A stretch of 64,000 nucleotides of DNA, taken from the NCBI GenBank assembly GCA_017883205.1, contig JADGNZ010000002.1, positions 124,001-188,000 of the forward strand, written 5' to 3'. Below the pieces are notes generated by a model, which was given only the letters and a program-made list of their open reading frames with translations, was not told the origin of the DNA and did not search any database. This DNA is from Thermoanaerobaculia bacterium. Its GTDB lineage: Bacteria; Acidobacteriota; Thermoanaerobaculia; Gp7-AA8. Shown piece after piece: positions 41,373-49,526 of the stretch. The first letter of the stretch is position 1. Every line of letters begins with the position of its first letter. The translations under genes and the position numbers were made by a program.

Positions 41373-42747
41373 CACGCAGCCGCTGCAGCAGGAACGTCTC
41401 GATCCCGAGGTCGGCCGGGATTCCTCCCGACTTCCGCTTGATCTCTAGGTCGGCCAGAGCGGCCAGGGCGCGAAACAGACTCGCCTCCGTCTGGTTCCGC
41501 GCTGCCTCCCACTTTTTGTGCAACGGGAAGGGATGCGGTTTCTGGCGCACCAGGCCGTTGGCTTTGAGAGAGTCGCCGAGCCGGTCGGCCAGCGTGTCCT
41601 TGAAGCGGTTGTAATTCATTGGCGCGCGGAGATCGATGCGGTTCGTGCGCGCGAAGGAGACCACGCCGATCATCTGGCGTACTTCGTCGGCGAGCGGGAA
41701 AAGGAACTTGCCGTACTGGATGTCGAGCGGTGCTTTCGGATCGTCGCGCCGGGCTTGCGCCACGAGATCGCGCAGCTTGGCGATCGCTTCGATGATCTTC
41801 CCTTCCGTGAACAGCGATCCGAACTCGTAGCGTGCACCGCCTTCGACGGCAGCCACTTCGTGCTCCACCATCTCCGCTGTCACGCGCCCGCCCGTACCCG
41901 CGAGCGTGGCCAGCCGCTCGGCCTCGGACACGGCAGGGCGCAAGTCCGGGACATCCTTCGCGAACTTGTCGGCCAGCAGCCGCTCGATGCCGAGACGTTG
42001 CCGCAGCATCCCCAGCGCCCTCGGGTCGAAGCGCACCTGCGCCTCTTCCGCCACCTCTGCGATGGCGCGGTCGAGCGCGCCGGCAAACGTCTCGCGCGTC
42101 AGATCCATGACGACGACGGCACCATTACGGTCGATCAGCTCGACCGTGGCAGACTCGCGCGGCACTTCACCGCTGCGCATCAAGAGCCACGTGTTCGGCG
42201 CGCCGCCGCGCGAGATCGCCTCGGTGAGCAGCGCAGCATCATCCTCGCCGCGCGACGCTTTCTTCCCCGTAGTGCGGCAGAACGCGAGCATGTCTGTAAG
42301 CACTGGATCGAGCGTCGCACCGAGGGCCGTCGCGATCTCGCGATCGGTCATGTCGAAGTCCGCGCCGACGAGTCCGAGCACGTGCAAAAGCTTGGCCGCT
42401 GCCGACGAGCGCTTCCGGTCCGTCTTCGCCGATTTCCAATCCGCGACCGACTTGTCGTACAGCGACGCCAGCTCCTTCGCGGAGACGAACGCGTTTACGT
42501 CGGAGACGACGATCAGCCGCGCCGATCCGAAGAGCGACATCGTCCGGTAGGAGTCGAGGATCGCGGCGAGCTCGCTGCCGGCTTCGTACGATTCGACCGA
42601 CACACCCGGCTTCGCTGCGACGATCGCGTCGCGCAGATCGCGGAACGCGTCCTCGGCAAGAAAGTCGCTCGACCCGCCGACGAGGATCACCGGCGGGATC
42701 TTTCCCGCTGTGATCTGTGCGATGACGGCTGCTAGCGGTTTCGGCAT
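41368..42747 (-). CDS. holA: DNA polymerase III subunit delta (HolA-like)
   Basis: 459 residues; E. coli HolA is 343, so this is long. The N-terminal clamp-loader fold appears (PVILVGGSSDFLAEDAFRDL, then a LFGSARLIVVSDVNAF strand). The middle has an insertion (about 105-160, charged helical), and the C-terminal helical domain includes EGGARYEFGSLFTEGKIIEA and HKKWEAARNQTEASLFRALA, which match the delta domain III. It loads the beta clamp on DNA. Identification rests on the C-terminal half, so it is a confident family call with unusual length. Confidence 0.82.
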   Translation of the reverse strand: MPKPLAAVIAQITAGKIPPVILVGGSSDFLAEDAFRDLRDAIVAAKPGVSVESYEAGSELAAILDSYRTMSLFGSARLIVVSDVNAFVSAKELASLYDKSVADWKSAKTDRKRSSAAAKLLHVLGLVGADFDMTDREIATALGATLDPVLTDMLAFCRTTGKKASRGEDDAALLTEAISRGGAPNTWLLMRSGEVPRESATVELIDRNGAVVVMDLTRETFAGALDRAIAEVAEEAQVRFDPRALGMLRQRLGIERLLADKFAKDVPDLRPAVSEAERLATLAGTGGRVTAEMVEHEVAAVEGGARYEFGSLFTEGKIIEAIAKLRDLVAQARRDDPKAPLDIQYGKFLFPLADEVRQMIGVVSFARTNRIDLRAPMNYNRFKDTLADRLGDSLKANGLVRQKPHPFPLHKKWEAARNQTEASLFRALAALADLEIKRKSGGIPADLGIETFLLQRLRG

Positions 42748-42775
42748 TCGTATCTCAAGTGCAGTGAATGAAAGT

Positions 42776-43351
42776 CTAGACCTCGGGCGCCTGCTCCTCG
42801 CGCCGGTCTTTCCAGCGGTGATACGCCCAGAGACTGACCCCGATGACTGCGAGCAGCAGCAGACCGTATTTCTCGATGTGCGCGGCCCGGCCGAGCACCC
42901 GCTCGACCGCGCGGCCGAAGTAGAAGCCTGCGGTACCGATGACGATTGCCCAGACCATACAGGTCAGCGCCTCGTAGAGCAGAAACTTGATCGTCGAGAT
43001 CTTCGAGATCCCGATGATCACCGCACAGGTAATGCGCAGTCCGTAGAGCCACTGCGTGATGAAGATCGCCGGCGCGCCGTAGCGCTCGAACAGGCGGACC
43101 CCCTTCCCGAAATGCTTCTTCAATCTGGGGAAACGGTCGAGCAGACGCACCCCTTGCGTGCGTCCAAGCCAGAACCAGCAGACATGGCCGACATACGAGC
43201 CCCCGAAGGCCGTGACGATCACAAGCGGGAGGGCCAGGTATCGGCGCTCCGCGAAGAAGCCGCCCATCACCAGAATCGTCTCGCCTTCGAGGAACGTCCC
43301 CACGAAGACGGCGAGGTATCCAAACTTCTGGAGCAGTAGCTCGGGCGACAT
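42776..43351 (-). CDS. DedA-family membrane protein
   Basis: 191 residues. FGYLAVFVGTFLEGETILVM, then GSYVGHVCWFWLGRTQGVRL, and FKKHFGKGVRLFERYGAPAI-type LKKHFGKGVRLFERYGAPAI, FITQWLYGLRITCAVIIGIS and YEALTCMVWAIVIGTAGFYF are DedA/SNARE-associated (VTT) signatures. The family is implicated in membrane lipid flipping or recycling, such as undecaprenyl phosphate. It is downstream of gpsA-plsY by genomic order but not by operon. Confidence 0.93.
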   Translation of the reverse strand: MSPELLLQKFGYLAVFVGTFLEGETILVMGGFFAERRYLALPLVIVTAFGGSYVGHVCWFWLGRTQGVRLLDRFPRLKKHFGKGVRLFERYGAPAIFITQWLYGLRITCAVIIGISKISTIKFLLYEALTCMVWAIVIGTAGFYFGRAVERVLGRAAHIEKYGLLLLAVIGVSLWAYHRWKDRREEQAPEV

Positions 43352-43434
43352 TCAAACCCGCAGAGTGCAAGATTCGGGGTATCTCATGAAATTTGGCGGG
43401 CGAAGCGTAACATTGAACCTTACCGGAGGCCCCG

Positions 43435-43986
43435 ATGAAGCCGATCGCGCTCACAGCCAGCCTGATCCTGGCGACCCTTTCCCTTTACGCAAGCGACCCG
43501 CAGTCCAAGCCAAAAGAGGCGGCAAAGGCACAACCTACCGCTCCCGCTCCAGCGGTGTTGTCCGCCTCAAGCGCCACGGGCGCCGACTCGCCGCTGGTAC
43601 GCGCCGCCAAGGCCGCCCACAAACCCGGAATCAAGGCCTCGACGGTCATCACGAACGAGACTCTCATCCGCACAGGTGGTCATTTCACGACCGCCGCGTC
43701 CCTGCAGCCGATGGCGCCGGTGCGCATCGCACCCGGTCAGTCCGAGGAGCAATGGCTCGCTGACAGACGAAGAAAGGAAATCGAGGCAGCGACTGCGGCC
43801 GCCGTAGCGGCCAAGTCCGAACAGCAGAAGAAGCTCGCCGCCGCGCGGCTGGAACAGCTCATGGAAGGCGATACGCCGGAAGGAATGCTGAACGATCAGC
43901 CGGGGCAGATGAAAGGTCCGGTCCAGACGATGAAACCGGCGACGCCGGCTACGATGCAGCCGACCTCGCCGAGGCCGCCCCTCTAG
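43435..43986 (+). CDS. Secreted Ala/Pro-rich protein of unknown function
   Basis: 183 residues. Signal peptide MKPIALTASLILATLSLYA. The next 60 residues are low-complexity Lys/Ala/Pro-rich. A charged helical stretch (WLADRRRKEIEAATAAAVAA, then KSEQQKKLAAARLEQLMEG) is likely coiled coil. The end is Pro/Thr/Met-rich. No family was recognised. Its stop overlaps the gpsA stop tail-to-tail by 4 bp. Confidence 0.65.
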   Translation: MKPIALTASLILATLSLYASDPQSKPKEAAKAQPTAPAPAVLSASSATGADSPLVRAAKAAHKPGIKASTVITNETLIRTGGHFTTAASLQPMAPVRIAPGQSEEQWLADRRRKEIEAATAAAVAAKSEQQKKLAAARLEQLMEGDTPEGMLNDQPGQMKGPVQTMKPATPATMQPTSPRPPL

Positions 43987-44984
43987 AGTGCCGCTTCCGC
44001 CTTGAGCGACCTCGTCATCAGGCGCTGCAGGGCCACGCGCGGCGATTCGTTTTCGTGAAGCACGCGAACCATTTCGACGGTGATCGGCATGTCGATGTGA
44101 TGCCGTTCGGCGAGCTCTTTGGCCGCTTTCGATGTCCTCACGCCCTCCGCCACCGCCCGTGTCTCGGACAGAATTTCAGTGAGCGGCTTTCCTTTGCCGA
44201 GGGCGACGCCGACGCTGCGATTGCGGGAAAGTGAGCCCGTGCAGGTGAGGACCAGATCGCCCATCCCCGCCAATCCCGCCAGAGTCTCCAGACGTCCGCC
44301 GAGGGCGATGGCTAGCTTCGTCATCTCATGGAGGCCGCGGGTGATCAGCGCTGCAGTCGTGTTCGATCCCAGCCCGAGCCCTTCGAGCACTCCGGCGGCG
44401 ATTGCGATCACGTTCTTCAACGAGCCCGCGAGCTCCACACCGGCAACGTCGTTCGAGTTGTAGAGACGAAACGTCGGGCACGACATCGCATGCTGCACCT
44501 GTTCCGCGAGCGCAAGGTCGGTCGACGCCACGACCGCTGCCGTTGGGTCGCCGCGTGCCGTCTCGAGCGCAAAGGTCGGTCCTGACAGAACGGCAAAACT
44601 GCGCAGCGCGTCCTTCAACTCGATCTCCGTGACCTCAGACATCCGCATCAGCGTGTCGTTCTCGATTCCTTTCGTGCCACTCACGATCGAGACAGGGCGC
44701 TGCAGGTGCGGCCGGATCTGCGCAAGCACCCCTCGGAAGTGGTGGCTCGGCACAATCATGAAGAGAACGTCGCTGAACCCGACTGCCTCCGCAAGGGAGT
44801 TGGTGGCGTGCACGTGCGCGTCAAGAGCGATGGTGGGCAAATAGATCGGATTGTGGCGCGTCTGCTCGATCTCAACCGCGATATTCGGGTCGTGGGCCCA
44901 GAGAACCACGTCATTGCCGCAACTCGCTGCGACCGCAGCCATCGCCGTTCCGAACGAGCCCGCGCCGATGATCGAGATTTTCAT
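43983..44984 (-). CDS. gpsA: NAD(P)-dependent glycerol-3-phosphate dehydrogenase
   Basis: 333 residues. MKISIIGAGSFGTAMAAVA is the Rossmann GxGxxG motif. IVSGTKGIENDTL and SGPTFALETARGDPTA cover the cofactor and substrate loops, and VELAGSLKNVIAIAAGVLEG is the catalytic Lys helix of GpsA. It reduces dihydroxyacetone phosphate to sn-glycerol 3-phosphate for phospholipid synthesis. It follows plsY with overlapping ATGA (44981-44984); the two form an operon for the next step, G3P acylation. Confidence 0.96.
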   Translation of the reverse strand: MKISIIGAGSFGTAMAAVAASCGNDVVLWAHDPNIAVEIEQTRHNPIYLPTIALDAHVHATNSLAEAVGFSDVLFMIVPSHHFRGVLAQIRPHLQRPVSIVSGTKGIENDTLMRMSEVTEIELKDALRSFAVLSGPTFALETARGDPTAAVVASTDLALAEQVQHAMSCPTFRLYNSNDVAGVELAGSLKNVIAIAAGVLEGLGLGSNTTAALITRGLHEMTKLAIALGGRLETLAGLAGMGDLVLTCTGSLSRNRSVGVALGKGKPLTEILSETRAVAEGVRTSKAAKELAERHHIDMPITVEMVRVLHENESPRVALQRLMTRSLKAEAAL

Positions 44985-45643
44985 CCCTCTTCCCCTTTTC
45001 CCATCCTGCGTTCCGTGCCCGCGGCCAGCCGGGCGATGTTGGAGTGATGTTTGAGGATGATGGCGAAGGCGATGACGATGCTGATGATGATCGTCCAGAA
45101 CGGCGCGTGAACGAGAAAACGAAAAAAAATCGGAATCGACGAAGCGCTGAGAATCGACGCCAACGACACGAAGCGCGTCGCCAGAATGACGATCAGAAAC
45201 ACCAGCACGCCCGCCATGATCACGAGCGGATCGAGCGCCAGAAAGGCACCCGTGGCCGTGGCCACACCTTTGCCGCCATGAAAGCGAAGCCAGACCGGGA
45301 ACATGTGTGCGAGCACGGCAACGAGCGCCGCCATTGAGACCCAGAACGAGGTCGAATAGAACGCCGGCATGTGCGCGCTATCGGCGATCAGCGGCCAGTC
45401 CGGCCGCTGCACGATCCAGACGGACAGTGCTACGACGGCGTAGCCTTTGGCGATGTCCAGAGCCAGAGCGATGACTCCAGGCACCTTCCCGAACGTGCGG
45501 GCCACATTCGTCGCTCCCACATTGCGGCTGCCGTGGTACCGGATATCCGCTCCCGCAGCGAGCTTGACCACGAGATAGCTGAACGGAACGGACCCGATCA
45601 GATACGCCGCAATGAGCAGCAGATACGGGAGAGCGGGCGCCAT
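44981..45643 (-). CDS. plsY: Acyl-phosphate:glycerol-3-phosphate acyltransferase
   Basis: 220 residues, five TM segments. LLIAAYLIGSVPFSYLVVKL at the start, then the catalytic motifs SRNVGATNVARTFG and VWLRFHGGKGVATATGAFL are PlsY hallmarks. It transfers acyl groups from acyl-phosphate to G3P, the first membrane step of phosphatidate synthesis. It is longer than usual at the C-terminus (charged GTERRMGKGEEG). It overlaps gpsA. Confidence 0.96.
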   Translation of the reverse strand: MAPALPYLLLIAAYLIGSVPFSYLVVKLAAGADIRYHGSRNVGATNVARTFGKVPGVIALALDIAKGYAVVALSVWIVQRPDWPLIADSAHMPAFYSTSFWVSMAALVAVLAHMFPVWLRFHGGKGVATATGAFLALDPLVIMAGVLVFLIVILATRFVSLASILSASSIPIFFRFLVHAPFWTIIISIVIAFAIILKHHSNIARLAAGTERRMGKGEEG

Positions 45644-45664
45644 GGAGTCTGTATTGTAGAGCGC

Positions 45665-46186
45665 TCAGAGGCGCGGGAGTCGTTCGACGGCCGCGCGCAA
45701 CGAACGTGGATCAACTGCAGGATATCGATAGAGGAGATCTTCGACTTCCTTGAACAACGCCTTCAGGCGCTCGGGGTCGACAAGTCCATCTCGAATCATC
45801 GCGCTCACGTCCAGAAGATCCTTCCGATGCGAGCGCTCCAGCTTCGACAGCGCTTGCGAATAGAAATCGTAGTGATGAAATGAAATCGGACCTTCAAGCG
45901 CGATGAAAGGACTGCGTGTCTCCCAACCCGGCAACGGCGGAACGAAGTCGGCCGGCGACGCCAGCTCGACATTGACGTGAAGAAGTTCCTTCAGATCAGG
46001 AATCGTTCGGAGAATGCGGTCACTCTCCGGCAGAATCGTGATGTCGATGTCGAGCGTGCTCTCGCGCCAGTGTTGCAACACTGCGCAGGCCCCGCCGGTG
46101 AAATAGATACGGCCCGGCTCGCGCGCCTCGGCAGCGATGGCGCGCATGAACGTGCGCAGCCGCGGCTCGGTTACGGCTTCACGCAT
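45665..46186 (-). CDS. Nucleotidyltransferase-like protein (DUF6036 type)
   Basis: 173 residues. GRIYFTGGACAVLQHWREST followed by LDIDITILPESDRIL is the nucleotidyltransferase core (G-G-x8-R-x-T-x-D-I-D). HHYDFYSQALSKLERSHRKD and LLDVSAMIRDGLVD form the helical tail. DUF6036/AbiEii-like proteins of this size act as predicted toxins or nucleotidyl-transferring partners. Its N-terminus overlaps the gene at 46171 by 16 bp; the two likely form a coupled pair. Confidence 0.82.
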   Translation of the reverse strand: MREAVTEPRLRTFMRAIAAEAREPGRIYFTGGACAVLQHWRESTLDIDITILPESDRILRTIPDLKELLHVNVELASPADFVPPLPGWETRSPFIALEGPISFHHYDFYSQALSKLERSHRKDLLDVSAMIRDGLVDPERLKALFKEVEDLLYRYPAVDPRSLRAAVERLPRL

Positions 46187-46452
46187 TCCGCAGCCCGCTC
46201 GAAGCTGACCAGCCTTCTGATCAACGCGTTGTAGCGCGAGTGCGCCGAATCGGAATCCTCTTCCGACAAAATCGCGTAAAGGCGGTCCTCGGGGAGAAAC
46301 GGCGTGTCATCGGGCACATCGAATCCGATGCGCCGCAAACGTGGCGCGCCGACAAGGACAAGGAGCGATGGGATGGATTCGACGCCTGCGGCAAGGTCGC
46401 TCAATCCTTTGCGAATCAGATCCGCGCCGGGCAATGCATCTGAGACTTCCAC
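46171..46452 (-). CDS. Small partner of the nucleotidyltransferase, unknown function
   Basis: 93 residues. SLLVLVGAPRLRRIGFDVPD and LYAILSEEDSDSAHSRYNAL followed by IRRLVSFERA. I recall such proteins, with 'GAPRLRRLG' and 'AHSRYNAL-RRLVSFERA', next to nucleotidyltransferase genes in several phyla, but the function is unknown. The 16-bp overlap with the downstream gene fits a toxin-antitoxin-type pair; this is inference. Confidence 0.68.
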   Translation of the reverse strand: MEVSDALPGADLIRKGLSDLAAGVESIPSLLVLVGAPRLRRIGFDVPDDTPFLPEDRLYAILSEEDSDSAHSRYNALIRRLVSFERAAECVKP

Positions 46453-46487
46453 GGCGAACAGTCTACGAGAGTTGACCCAGAATCATG

Positions 46488-46545
46488 AACCACAGAGACA
46501 CTGAGGACACAGAGACTTCTCCGTGATCTCTGCGTCTCTGTGGTT
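46488..46545. repeat. CCACAGAGAC hairpin (dispersed repeat)
   Basis: AACCACAGAGAC (46488-46499) pairs perfectly with GTCTCTGTGGTT (46534-46545). Inner ACACAGAGA and TCTCTG parts can extend the stem. It lies between the small partner gene and the cystathionine enzyme stop and may also serve as a terminator for the latter. Confidence 0.85.
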
Positions 46546-46556
46546 GCTATTGGAGC

Positions 46557-47696
46557 CTAGATGCCGTCGAACGCGTTCTTCACATCCGCGATCAGATCCT
46601 CGACATCCTCGATTCCCACCGAGATTCGCACGAGGCCCGGAGTGATGCCGAGGCGGGTGCGCGTTTCGAGGGGGACGGAGGCGTGCGTCATCGTCTCCGG
46701 ATGCGAGATCAGCGTTTCCACGCCGCCGAGGGATTCTGCGAGTGAGCAGAGGCGAACGCGGTCGAGGAACTTCTTGGCATTCGCGAATGAACCGACGTCG
46801 AACGAGATCATCGAGCCGAAGCCGCGCATCTGCCGCTTCGCCAACTCGTGCTGCGGATGATCGGGGAGCCCGGGGTAATAGACCTTCAAGGCTTTCGGAT
46901 GCTGCGAGATGTACTCAGCCATGGCCATCCCGTTTTCTTCGTGCTGCCTCATTCGGACAGCCAGCGTCTTCACGCCGCGCAGTACGAGCCATGAATCGAA
47001 CGGGGAGAGAATCGCGCCGACCGCATTCTGCAGGAATCCGATCTGCTCCGCGATCGCGTCGTCGTTGGAAATGACCACACCGCCCACCGAGTCCGAGTGG
47101 CCGTTCAGGAACTTCGTCGTCGAATGAACGACGAGGTCGGCCCCAAGCTCGATCGGACGCTGAAGGTACGGTGAACAGAACGTATTGTCGACGACCACGA
47201 GCGCGCCACCGGCATGCGCGACTTCGGCGCACGCGGCGATGTCGGTCAGCGTCATCATCGGATTCGTCGGCGTCTCCAGAAAGACGATTTTCGTTTCCGG
47301 CCGCAACGCCACGCGGACGTTTTCGACGTTCGATGTGTCGACGTACGTGAAGTGGACCCCAAATTTCTCGCAGACTTTGCTGAAGAGCCGGTACGAACCG
47401 CCGTACATGTTCTCGCCGGCGATGACGTGATCGCCTGACTTCAGCAGCCGGAAGACCGTGTCGGTCGCCGACATGCCCGAGGCGAAGCAGTGTGCGTGCT
47501 TTCCACGCTCGAGCGCGGCGAGATTGGCCTCGAGCACCGAGCGCGTCGGATTCTTCGTGCGCGCGTACTCGAAACCCTTGTTCTTTCCGAGCTCCGGCTG
47601 CACGTAGGTCGAGGTCTGGAAAATCGGATAAGTGACCGAGCCGGTGACCGGCTCCGGCTCCTGCCCGGCGTGAATGCAATCAGTGGAGAAGGCCAT
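46557..47696 (-). CDS. Cystathionine gamma-synthase/lyase (PLP-dependent)
   Basis: 379 residues. STDCIHAGQEPEPVTGSVTY is the family N-terminus. EYARTKNPTRSVLEANLAAL, FASGMSATDTVFRLL, VVDNTFCSPYLQRPIELGAD, the PLP Lys in VVHSTTKFLNGHSDS, and SLAESLGGVETLISHPETMT are Cys/Met-metabolism PLP signatures. Whether it acts as MetB or as a lyase cannot be settled by sequence. It is next to a cysteine synthase/CBS-like gene on the same strand, which favours reverse transsulfuration (cystathionine to cysteine). Confidence 0.93.
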   Translation of the reverse strand: MAFSTDCIHAGQEPEPVTGSVTYPIFQTSTYVQPELGKNKGFEYARTKNPTRSVLEANLAALERGKHAHCFASGMSATDTVFRLLKSGDHVIAGENMYGGSYRLFSKVCEKFGVHFTYVDTSNVENVRVALRPETKIVFLETPTNPMMTLTDIAACAEVAHAGGALVVVDNTFCSPYLQRPIELGADLVVHSTTKFLNGHSDSVGGVVISNDDAIAEQIGFLQNAVGAILSPFDSWLVLRGVKTLAVRMRQHEENGMAMAEYISQHPKALKVYYPGLPDHPQHELAKRQMRGFGSMISFDVGSFANAKKFLDRVRLCSLAESLGGVETLISHPETMTHASVPLETRTRLGITPGLVRISVGIEDVEDLIADVKNAFDGI

Positions 47697-47712
47697 GGAG
47701 TTCCTTTCGCGA

Positions 47713-47840
47713 GGGTCGTTAGTCGGGAGTCGGGGGTCGGAGTCTGTGCGCGTCGAATGTCGGACGTCGGGTAATCGAAGTCGGGAGTCGGGTTTTGAAT
47801 CTACTCCGACTCCCTACCCCCGACCTCCGAATCCCGGCCA
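47713..47840. repeat. Dispersed GTCGGGAGTCGGG palindrome reaching into the cysteine synthase-like gene
   Basis: GTTAGTCGGGAGTCGGGGGT, GTCGGACGTCGGGTAATCGA and AGTCGGGAGTCGGGTTTTGA are followed by the complementary ACTCCGACTCCCTACCCCCG and TCCGAATCCC. It overlaps the 3' end of the next gene (its stop is at 47801), so that its last residues are encoded by the repeat. Confidence 0.85.
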
Positions 47841-48787
47841 CCCACCTTCGCCCACTTCGTGTAGATGCCTTTCGACATGTAGCGCTCGGAAGCATCAGGG
47901 ATGAGCGTGACGACACGCTTGCCGGGGCCGAGCTTTTCGGCAACCTGCAGCGCGGCGGCCACGTTCGCTCCCGCTGAAGACGCGCCCAGCACGCCCTCCT
48001 CGGCAGCAAGGCGCCGCACCATGACGAAGGCGGGATCGTCGTAGATCTGGATCACGTCATCGGCCAGAGACATGTCGAGAACCGGCGGGATGAATGATGA
48101 GGCGCCGATGCCTTCGACTTCATGCGGTCCCGCCTCGCCCCCTTTGAGAATCGATCCCTGCGGCTCGACGACGACGCACCAACAGGCGGGATTGCGCTCC
48201 TTGAGATATTTCGCAACGCCGCTGAACGTGCCGCCGGTACCTGCCCCTGCCAGCCAGGCATCGACGCGGCCTTCCATCTGCTCCCAGATCTCAGGACCGG
48301 TCGTGGCGTAATGCGCGTCGCTGTTGTAGTGATTCGTGAACTGCTGCGGCACGTAGGAATCGGGGATGGACCGCGCCAGCTCCTCAGCCTTCGCGATCGC
48401 CCCTTTCATCCCGTCGTCCTTCGGCGTCAGCACCACTTCGCCGCCGAGCGCCTTCATCACCTCGCGCTTTTCGAGCGAGAAGTTTTCCGGGACGCACAGG
48501 ATGACGCGGTAGCCCATACGCGTGCCGGCCAGCGCCAGCGCGATGCCGGTGTTGCCCGCCGTCGGCTCGATGATCGTGCCCCCCTTGGCGAGCTTCCCAT
48601 CCCGCACGGCGCGCTCGATCATCCCGACGCCGATGCGGTCTTTGACGGAAAAGCCGGGACTGAGGAACTCAAGCTTCACGAAGAGGTCAGCCATACCGGC
48701 ACTCGGGATGTTCGTGAGCTGGAGCATCGGCGTGTTGCCGACGAGATCGAGGATGTTGCGGACGGGTTTCAGAAGAGGCCGGCTCAA
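47801..48787 (-). CDS. Cysteine synthase / cystathionine beta-synthase-like PLP enzyme
   Basis: 328 residues. LDLVGNTPMLQLTNIPSAGM, FLSPGFSVKDRIGVGM (PLP Lys), the TAGNTGIALALAG loop and AGAGTGGTFSGVAKYLKERN are family signatures. The segment EVEGIGASSFIPPVLD is CBS-like; no CBS domains are present. With the adjacent lyase it fits reverse transsulfuration or O-acetylserine-based synthesis. The last 12 or so residues (GGRDSEVGGRESE) are encoded by the dispersed repeat at 47713 and are probably a mobile-element extension of the C-terminus. Confidence 0.92.
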   Translation of the reverse strand: MSRPLLKPVRNILDLVGNTPMLQLTNIPSAGMADLFVKLEFLSPGFSVKDRIGVGMIERAVRDGKLAKGGTIIEPTAGNTGIALALAGTRMGYRVILCVPENFSLEKREVMKALGGEVVLTPKDDGMKGAIAKAEELARSIPDSYVPQQFTNHYNSDAHYATTGPEIWEQMEGRVDAWLAGAGTGGTFSGVAKYLKERNPACWCVVVEPQGSILKGGEAGPHEVEGIGASSFIPPVLDMSLADDVIQIYDDPAFVMVRRLAAEEGVLGASSAGANVAAALQVAEKLGPGKRVVTLIPDASERYMSKGIYTKWAKVGGRDSEVGGRESE

Positions 48788-48836
48788 GCGCGCGGGATTG
48801 TATACGCGGTGGCGGGGTTACGTGGTTGCTACCACA

Positions 48837-48868
48837 GAAACAAAACGGCGGGCCCGAGAGCCCGCCGT
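48837..48868 (-). terminator. Rho-independent terminator of the zinc-ribbon gene
   Basis: ACGGCGGGC (48845-48853) pairs with GCCCGCCGT (48860-48868) over a 6-nt loop. Read on the minus strand the stem is followed by TTTTGTTTC. It lies 22 bp after the stop of the zinc-ribbon gene. Confidence 0.85.
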
Positions 48869-48890
48869 CGTCGTGATCGATGTAGGAAAC

Positions 48891-49214
48891 TTACGCCCAG
48901 CTCGACGAGCGGGCGCCTGTGCGGCGCTGGTTGTAGCAATCGCGGCAGTACACGGGCTTGCCGCTGACCGGCGTGAACGGCACTTCCGTACCGACGCCGC
49001 AGCCATCGCATGTCACACTCACCATCTGGCGCTCACGGCCACCGCCGCCGCCGTTTCCGTCGCGCGCCGTCTTCCGTTTGTCGCGGCAGTTCTTGCAGCG
49101 CTTCGGCTCGTTCGTGAAACCGCGCTCTGAATAGAACGCCTGTTCGTTCTTGCTGAACACGAATTCCTGTCCACAGTCGGCGCAGTTGAGAGACTTATCG
49201 TTGAATGTATCCAT
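48891..49214 (-). CDS. Zinc-ribbon protein (CxxC-rich)
   Basis: 107 residues with four CxxC pairs: LNCADCGQEF, RCKNCRDKRK, TCDGCGVGTE and YCRDCYNQRR. The N-terminal half (SLNCADCGQEFVFSKNEQAF, YSERGFTNEPKRC) matches the 'probable zinc-ribbon' domain (zf-trcl), and a Gly-rich linker precedes a second ribbon of the type CxxC_CxxC_SSSS. Such proteins are usually abundant, single-copy, and of unknown function, often close to cold-shock genes. AGGAGA precedes the start. It carries a clear terminator. Confidence 0.88.
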   Translation of the reverse strand: MDTFNDKSLNCADCGQEFVFSKNEQAFYSERGFTNEPKRCKNCRDKRKTARDGNGGGGGRERQMVSVTCDGCGVGTEVPFTPVSGKPVYCRDCYNQRRTGARSSSWA

Positions 49215-49526
49215 GAACCTTGATCTCCTAAAATTGTTCCTTTGAATCTACGATCAGATGGTGGTGCCGCAGCGCAGAATGTGTGCGGGGTGCCGCGACC
49301 TTCTCCCCGCTTTTGTGTTCACAAGCGAATCGGTTAGGTCGACCAGCCTCCCTTCGGTAGCGAATACAGCGGTACCCCTGGAACGCTTTGTCGCAGTCCT
49401 GAGGTTTTGTTCTTTTGCTGGATTCGTTGCGTCGAGTTTTAGCATAGATGCCTAACGCAGGCAATGAATTACGAGTTGCTCAAAATAAGTTCGTCAACGT
49501 ATTGACCATCAATTTGACCATCAATC
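49215..49526. other. 312-bp divergent gap, mostly without recognisable features
   Basis: Between the zinc-ribbon gene (minus) and the DUF72 gene (plus). It is less GC-rich than its surroundings. I see the 12-bp tandem repeat at 49502 and a leader with AGGAGA before the zinc-ribbon gene, but no gene, tRNA or clear riboswitch. Confidence 0.5.
49502..49525 (+). repeat. Perfect tandem 12-mer directly upstream of the DUF72 start
   Basis: TTGACCATCAAT occurs twice, head to tail, ending one base before the ATG. There is no Shine-Dalgarno sequence. It may be a protein-binding site or a leader feature; TTGACC also resembles a -35 box, but no -10 fits, as the start codon follows at once. Confidence 0.7.

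Noticed and set aside
49220-49500. A tRNA or riboswitch in the zinc-ribbon/DUF72 gap
   Set aside because: I looked for a T-loop GGTTCGA pattern and cloverleaf stems and saw none; no known riboswitch core was recognised.
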